A DNA stretch of 18,302 nt from Deltaproteobacteria bacterium. Its GTDB lineage: Bacteria; Desulfobacterota_B; Binatia; UBA9968. How positions within the stretch are numbered: position 1 is the first letter of the stretch; every line of letters begins with the position of its first letter. This document shows positions 13,781 through 18,302 of the stretch, piece by piece. A program made the translations under genes and the position numbers. The stretch lies in NCBI GenBank assembly GCA_016193385.1, contig JACPSF010000240.1, forward strand, positions 5,129 through 23,430, given 5' to 3'. The notes below the pieces were generated by a model. The model was given only the letters and a program-made list of their open reading frames with translations, had not been told where the DNA came from and searched no databases.

Positions 13781-13849
13781 TCAAACCCGGGGCATGACTT
13801 GCTTGCTCCACGCCTCCATCGTCTCGTTGTAGATCTGCTGAAAAGTTTC
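13781..13849 (-). pseudogene. Possible C-terminal remnant of an unidentified protein
   Basis: The minus strand between hyuB and the solute-binding-protein gene holds an open stretch reading ETFQQIYNETMEAWSKQVMP followed by RV and TGA. It is bounded upstream by an in-frame TAA at 13852-13850. It has the look of a real amphipathic protein end (compare the helix plus VMPRV-type ends of some LLM oxidoreductases), but there is no start codon or ribosome-binding site. I do not assign a family. The rest of 13697-13893 shows no gene. Confidence 0.25.
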
Positions 13850-13893
13850 TTATCGAGCCGTGCAGGCCGAAACGAACGGCCATGGGGTTTTCC

Positions 13894-15633
13894 TTAGGGG
13901 TGCCGCGGAGGCAGGAGCCCGACGATCCGGTTCGTCGCCGGGTCGATGGCCACCCGGTATACCTCCCGGGCCGCCTGGTGGCTCAGGATCCCGTCCAGCA
14001 CGTCCTCGCGCACGGCCTCCGGATCCCGCTCAGCAGGATCGCCGACGCCCGCGCCGCCCCCCGATTGCTTCATGATCACGTCGCCCGGCTGCAGATCGAA
14101 GTAGCGGTGGACCTTGGCCAGGGTTCGCTGATCCCCCCGGACGATCCAGCACACGTTCGGGGGGCAGTCCCTCCCGCCTGCCACGCCTTTCGGGACGATC
14201 ACCTCGGCATCGGCGTTGCCGGTAGACATCTTGGCCTCCCCGCCATCGTTGCGCATGGCCCAGTGGACCCCGCAGGCGCCCCGCCACCGGCCGGCACCCG
14301 CGCTGTCCTCGGCGAACTCGTAGCGGAGCATCCACCACGGCACCCGCACTTCCATCTCCTCCACGTTTGCGCGGGCGACCTCGCCCAACGTGGTGATGGA
14401 GGCCGCGCCCTCGAAACCGTCGTAGCCCCACACCGCTCCTGCCCCCCCATCTGGCTCGAACATGCTCTGGACATACCGGTCCCCCGTCCGGGGATCGGGG
14501 CCAAAGATGTAATGCCGGTAATGGCGCGACCACGGGGCGATAGCGCGGCGGGGGAAGGCTTCGGACATCGCCATGAGGACCGACTCCATCACCTGGGAGC
14601 CGACGGTGATGGGGGCGGCGCCCACCGTACAGGGCCACTGGGCGTTGGTTACACGCCCGGTCGGGTTGATGACTGCAATGGGCGCCATGCTCCCCTCATT
14701 GTGGTAGTTGGCGACGGCTGGGTCCAGGAACAGAAAGACAGAAGCCACGGCTTGACTGTACACGGCAAGGTGGGTGCTGTTAACGAACCCCTTCCGCTGG
14801 GCGTCGCTGCGGGAAAAATCAAGGGTCAGCGTGTCTCCAGCCACGATCATATCCAGGCGCACCCACACCGGCTCGTCCAGTACCGTCCCGTCGTCGTCGC
14901 AGCCCGACTCGGCCGTGTACGTCCCATCGGGGATCTGACTGAGCTGCCCGCGGACGAAGTGCTCGGTGCGCTGCAGCATCTCCTCAATGCAGCCCTCGAC
15001 CACATCGAGGCCGTACTTGTCTAGCAGGCCATGGAGGCGCCGCTCGCAGATCGTGGTGGCCGCGATCATGCCGAGGTTATCCACGCGTACCGCTTCCGGC
15101 CACCGCACGTTGTTGTAGATGAGGCGTTGGAGGTCCTCGTTGTCGCGCCCCTGGTCGACGAACTTTACCGGCGGGATGTTGAGCCCTTCGGCTATGATGT
15201 CGTAGGCATTGGGGAAGTAGCTCCCTGGGTAGGCCCCGCCCGTGTCGTACTGGTGGGCGCGGGCAAGGGTGAAGAAGCAGAGGCGGTCCTCCTGGAAGAT
15301 GGGCCGGATGAAGGCCCAGTCCGGAAGGTGATTCCCATAGCCGTGGTATGGGTCGTTGCAGAGGAAGACGTCGCCGGGATGGATGCGGTCGCGGAACTGC
15401 TCCAGGATGTACTGGATGGTGAACTTGCCTCCAAGGAACTGGGAGGGCAGACCCGTGGGAACGGCGATGGTGCGGCCATCACGGTCCCAGATGCCCACGG
15501 AGATATCACCCAGGTGGGCGATGAGGATGCTCTGCGCTGTCCGAGTGATGACGTGCTTCATCTCCCGGCAGTAGCTCTGCATGGCGTGCCAGACCGTGGA
15601 GAGTGTGATGGGGTCTATGGTGTGCGAAGGCAT
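13894..15633 (-). CDS. hyuB: Hydantoinase B / oxoprolinase-family subunit (HyuB)
   Basis: The 579-residue product is the B subunit of the HyuA/HyuB family. This family includes N-methylhydantoinase, 5-oxoprolinase, caprolactamase and acetone/acetophenone carboxylases. Family marks are the N-terminal DPITLSTVWHAMQSYCREM, GDVFLCNDPYHGYGNHLPD and the closing QSGGGAGVGDP. The R-E-D-V-L-D-G-I-L-S motif, typical just before the end, is also present. The start ATG is preceded by GGGAGGA that lies across the stop of hyuA, and only 3 bases separate the two genes, so the subunits are co-made. Substrate cannot be told from sequence: an ATP-driven lactam or imide ring opening, or a carboxylation, are the known options. 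No third, gamma-type carboxylase subunit is adjacent, which slightly favours hydrolase over acetone carboxylase. Confidence 0.93.
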   Translation of the reverse strand: MPSHTIDPITLSTVWHAMQSYCREMKHVITRTAQSILIAHLGDISVGIWDRDGRTIAVPTGLPSQFLGGKFTIQYILEQFRDRIHPGDVFLCNDPYHGYGNHLPDWAFIRPIFQEDRLCFFTLARAHQYDTGGAYPGSYFPNAYDIIAEGLNIPPVKFVDQGRDNEDLQRLIYNNVRWPEAVRVDNLGMIAATTICERRLHGLLDKYGLDVVEGCIEEMLQRTEHFVRGQLSQIPDGTYTAESGCDDDGTVLDEPVWVRLDMIVAGDTLTLDFSRSDAQRKGFVNSTHLAVYSQAVASVFLFLDPAVANYHNEGSMAPIAVINPTGRVTNAQWPCTVGAAPITVGSQVMESVLMAMSEAFPRRAIAPWSRHYRHYIFGPDPRTGDRYVQSMFEPDGGAGAVWGYDGFEGAASITTLGEVARANVEEMEVRVPWWMLRYEFAEDSAGAGRWRGACGVHWAMRNDGGEAKMSTGNADAEVIVPKGVAGGRDCPPNVCWIVRGDQRTLAKVHRYFDLQPGDVIMKQSGGGAGVGDPAERDPEAVREDVLDGILSHQAAREVYRVAIDPATNRIVGLLPPRHP

Positions 15634-15636
15634 CTG

Positions 15637-17706
15637 TCATCCTCCCTGAACCAAGATGTAGTTGTGCCCGCTGTCCACCTGGGTCACAAAACCCGGCGGG
15701 ACAACGACGGTCGTCGTCTGCTCCTCGATGATGGCCGGCCCCTTGAGCGCGTAGCCCTGGGGCACGGCGGGGCCATCGTACACAGGGACCTCCTGCATGA
15801 CGCCCCCGAAGAAGGCCCGCCGGCGACGTTTCGCGGCCACCGTTCCCCGGCGCACAGGAGCGTCCTGGCCGGCTGCCAGGCGAAGCTCGGCGCGGCGCGA
15901 GGCGCTGGCGTGCAGCCGGAAGGTAATGAAGTCCACTGCGCGAAAGCTCATCGCGAAGGTGTACCGGGCCTCGTGCTGGCGATGGAAGGCTTCCAGGACG
16001 GCCCCGATGTCGGCGGACTCCAGGGGCCGCGAGGGCAGCTCCACCTCGATCTCGTGGAACTGCTTCGCGTAGCGCATGTCCGCAGACCGGGCCAAGCGGA
16101 CCTCCTCCGGTGGAATGCCCACGGCACGAAAAGCCGCCAGGGCCTCCGCCTCCATGGCTGCAAAGACCCCGTTGACCTTGCCGATGTCCAGGCCCGCGGC
16201 TGGAGAGACCAGCGTGCGGGCGTAATCACGTCCGATGTCCATGAGCAGCATCCCGAGGGCGCTGTAGAGGGCGGCAGCCTGGGGTACGATCACCGTGCGA
16301 ATCCCGAGAAGCTCCGCCAGGAATCCGGCGTGCACAGGGCCGGCGCCACCCCCCGCCACCAGGGCAAAGTCCCGGACGTCGTAACCTCGGCGAGTGGAGA
16401 TCTCGGTGATCTGGCTGGCCATGAACCCGTTGACGGCCTGGAAGACAGCCTGAGCGGCCGCCGCGGCATCCATTCCGAGGCGCGCCCCCAGCCGTCCGAG
16501 GGCCTCGTGGGCCAGGCCGGTGTCCAGGGCGATCTCGCCTCCAAGAAAATAATCTGCCGGGATGTAGCCGAGCACCAGGGCGGCGTCGGTTACGGTGGGG
16601 TCCAGCCCGCTGCGGCCGTAACAGGCCGGGCCAGGCTCGGCCCCGGCGCTCTGCGGGCCTACCCGGAGGAGGCCGAGGGAATCCACCCATGCGATACTCC
16701 CACCTCCGGCCCCAACGGTGTGGATGTCGCGCATCTTAATCGCGAGCCGTTCCTCGCCGACCCACATCTCCGTGGTCGTCTCCACCTGGCCGTCCCGCAC
16801 GAGACAGACGTCGAAGCTGGTCCCGCCCATATCGATGGAGATGAGATCCCGGTGGTTCCCCAAGTCTCCGATAAAGGTGCCCGCCGTCGGCGCAGCCGCC
16901 GGCCCTGACCCAACCAGGTACACCGCCTTACGGGCGACCTCGCCCACGGACTGGACATGGCCGTCTGCCTGGACGAGGAGGAGACGTCCCTTCAAGCCTC
17001 GGGCATCCAGCCGAGAACCCAGGTCGTTCAGGTAGGTCGAGACGATGGGGCCGACGAAGGCGCTTGCAACCGTGGTGCTAAAGCGCTCGAACTCTCCCCA
17101 GACGGGGAGGATCTCGTGGGAGGTTACGACGTACGCCTGCGGAAAAGCCTCCCGCAGGATTTCGGCCGCCCGGGCCTCGTGGCTGCCGTTGGCGTAGCTA
17201 TGGAGGAAGCCGACAGCAACGGCGGTCACGCCCGAGGCCATCAGGGTTTCGGCCGCCCCGCGGACGTCCCCTTCATCCAGAGGGGTGACCACCTGACCCC
17301 TCTGGTTCATGCGCTCGGTCACCGGCAGGCAGTGGCGGCGGGGGACGAGGGGCCGATAGGGCGGGAAGAAGACGTCGTACATGGAGCGCCCGCCCACGTT
17401 CTTGAACCCGCGCCGTAGAGCCAGGATGTCTCGGAAACCCTTCGTCGTCAGCATGCCAACGGTGGCCCCGCGCCGTTCCACCAGGGCATTAGTGGCCAGC
17501 GTCGTCCCGTGGATAATGAGCTCGACGGCGCCGACGAATTCGCCTGGCGACTGGCGATAGGCGGTGGCGGCCTTGGCGAGGACCTGCATGACTCCATCGG
17601 CTGGCGATCGCGGCGTAGTCGGAGCCTTGAAGGCGCGGACGGCGCCAGCAGCGTCAACGACCAAGCAATCCGTGAATGTACCACCCACATCAATGCTGAC
17701 GATCAT
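15637..17706 (-). CDS. hyuA: Hydantoinase A / oxoprolinase-family ATP-binding subunit (HyuA)
   Basis: The 689-residue product is the ATP-using A subunit. The first actin-like phosphate motif DVGGTFTD lies at the N-terminus (from residue 6), the second, DMGGTSFD, at 292-299. GGGAGPVHA near 450 is a further family motif. The length is normal for the family. These subunits phosphorylate the substrate carbonyl so that the B subunit can open or carboxylate it. The start has GGAGGG four bases before the ATG at 17706, and the reading begins directly with the family's MIVSIDVGG. The gene is visibly richer in G and C than the solute-binding-protein region. A divergent or separate promoter is not obvious in the 103 bases between it and the upstream hydrolase gene. 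Confidence 0.94.
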   Translation of the reverse strand: MIVSIDVGGTFTDCLVVDAAGAVRAFKAPTTPRSPADGVMQVLAKAATAYRQSPGEFVGAVELIIHGTTLATNALVERRGATVGMLTTKGFRDILALRRGFKNVGGRSMYDVFFPPYRPLVPRRHCLPVTERMNQRGQVVTPLDEGDVRGAAETLMASGVTAVAVGFLHSYANGSHEARAAEILREAFPQAYVVTSHEILPVWGEFERFSTTVASAFVGPIVSTYLNDLGSRLDARGLKGRLLLVQADGHVQSVGEVARKAVYLVGSGPAAAPTAGTFIGDLGNHRDLISIDMGGTSFDVCLVRDGQVETTTEMWVGEERLAIKMRDIHTVGAGGGSIAWVDSLGLLRVGPQSAGAEPGPACYGRSGLDPTVTDAALVLGYIPADYFLGGEIALDTGLAHEALGRLGARLGMDAAAAAQAVFQAVNGFMASQITEISTRRGYDVRDFALVAGGGAGPVHAGFLAELLGIRTVIVPQAAALYSALGMLLMDIGRDYARTLVSPAAGLDIGKVNGVFAAMEAEALAAFRAVGIPPEEVRLARSADMRYAKQFHEIEVELPSRPLESADIGAVLEAFHRQHEARYTFAMSFRAVDFITFRLHASASRRAELRLAAGQDAPVRRGTVAAKRRRRAFFGGVMQEVPVYDGPAVPQGYALKGPAIIEEQTTTVVVPPGFVTQVDSGHNYILVQGG

Positions 17707-17809
17707 CGGGCCCTCCGTTAAAAAAAGGCGGTTTCGCTAGTTGACTTCTGCGCAAATTGGCGCTCGGGTAAGCTATTACGGTTTCGATGACGACCGCAAT
17801 CTGGAGAAT

Positions 17810-18302
17810 CTAAAGTTTGTCTTGGAGCCAATCATAAACGTAGGCCTGAGCCATGGCGGGATGATCATGTTGGCAGTGCCATGAACCGCCCTCGGCGGCT
17901 CTGAACATTTTGAGCTCTTTGGGACAGGTAGCCTCACGATACAGGCGCCGCGCCGCTTCGGGTGACACGACTCCGTCCTCTTCGCCGTGAAGTATCAGGA
18001 TTGGGCATCTAATCTTTTTCACCGCCTCGTCGAGGTTGAAACTCCTCAGCCTCTCTCTGGCTTGGTCTTCGGTCTTCGCGCCTATGATCCACATGCATCG
18101 GTATTTACCGGGAAGGGTAAAGTCGAAGAAATCCGTTAAGACATTGAAACATGCGCCCCAGATCACACACGCTTTGACCCTCGCATCATATGCGGCGCCC
18201 CTGGCTACGTAGTAGCCACCTAGGCTATGCCCTATCAGCCCCATTCTGTCGGGGTTAACCTCGCTGCGTGTAGCGAGATAATCAAGGCCTGCCGAAATGG
18301 GC
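17810..18302 (-). CDS. Alpha/beta hydrolase (dienelactone hydrolase/peptidase-like), 5' end outside the window
   Basis: The frame is open to the right edge, so the N-terminus is missing. The visible part begins PISAGLDYLATRSEVNPDRM and leads into the nucleophile elbow GHSLGG, whose serine is the 26th visible residue. An aspartate in HGEEDGVVSP and a histidine in WHCQHDHPA complete a plausible Ser-Asp-His triad. The arrangement and the DRMGLIGHSLGG context resemble the dienelactone hydrolase / acyl-aminopeptidase-like group of small esterases and lactonases. It lies on the same strand as hyuAB with 103 bases between, and could be transcribed with it. Substrate is unknown. The ATG at 18244 inside the elbow region is not the true start. 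Confidence 0.85.
   Translation of the reverse strand, partial: PISAGLDYLATRSEVNPDRMGLIGHSLGGYYVARGAAYDARVKACVIWGACFNVLTDFFDFTLPGKYRCMWIIGAKTEDQARERLRSFNLDEAVKKIRCPILILHGEEDGVVSPEAARRLYREATCPKELKMFRAAEGGSWHCQHDHPAMAQAYVYDWLQDKL

Noticed and set aside
15031..16908. A 625-residue plus-strand open frame opposite hyuA and hyuB, and a 380-residue one at 13882-15024
   Set aside because: Both are antisense to strongly conserved HyuA/HyuB coding sequence in GC-rich DNA. They are low-complexity, rich in G/R/H/V/D, and match no family I recognise.
1..18302. CRISPR array, tRNA, rRNA, integrase or transposase genes
   Set aside because: I looked for spaced direct repeats, tRNA-like folds and recombinase motifs and saw none. 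The only repeat element found is the 131-bp palindrome at 7971-8101.

Overview
This 18.3-kb window looks like an accessory catabolic region of a GC-rich bacterium. It carries no rRNA, tRNA, CRISPR array, integrase or transposase that I can see. The mix of genes is typical of heterotrophic soil and sediment bacteria, including uncultured lineages such as Rokubacteria, Tectomicrobia and Desulfobacterota. That mix is a xanthine-dehydrogenase-type hydroxylase, luciferase-like (LLM) oxidoreductases, a GctAB-type CoA-transferase, UbiD, HyuAB and a solute-binding protein. No taxonomic marker is present, so this placement is only an inference.

Plus-strand block (282-9511). A molybdenum hydroxylase is encoded in the order FAD subunit, 2Fe-2S subunit, Mo-subunit part 1, Mo-subunit part 2. 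The large subunit is split at the boundary of its two halves, as known for the NdhFSLM nicotinate dehydrogenase of Eubacterium barkeri. It is followed, with short gaps or overlaps, by a maleate isomerase/Asp-Glu racemase-type protein, a DUF6282-like metal-dependent hydrolase, a cysteine-synthase-like and a threonine-synthase-like PLP enzyme, and a UbiD-family decarboxylase. A 131-bp non-coding element with perfect 17-bp inverted ends and a nested inverted repeat sits between the threonine-synthase-like gene and ubiD. Removing it would leave ubiD 13 bases behind its neighbour's stop codon. I suggest the block is one operon for oxidising and dismantling a small, possibly N-heterocyclic, acid. 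The substrate cannot be read from the sequence.

Minus-strand block 1 (12257 down to 9528). A good sigma70-type promoter precedes a two-subunit CoA-transferase (A and B overlap by ATGA) and an LLM-type flavin/F420 oxidoreductase. This operon converges on ubiD with only 16 bases between stop codons.

Minus-strand block 2 (13683 down to 12532). An exported solute-binding protein with a strong ribosome-binding site has no permease or ATPase beside it. It is followed by a 23-codon remnant of an acyl-CoA dehydrogenase that keeps its own strong ribosome-binding site.

Minus-strand block 3 (18302 down to 13894). A partial alpha/beta hydrolase is followed by hyuA and hyuB, the two subunits of an ATP-dependent hydantoinase/oxoprolinase/carboxylase-type enzyme, in visibly GC-richer DNA.

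The left edge holds the 3' tail of another LLM oxidoreductase with an apparent frame break. Remnants, an orphan transporter component and an inserted repeat suggest that several catabolic modules were brought together here and partly eroded.
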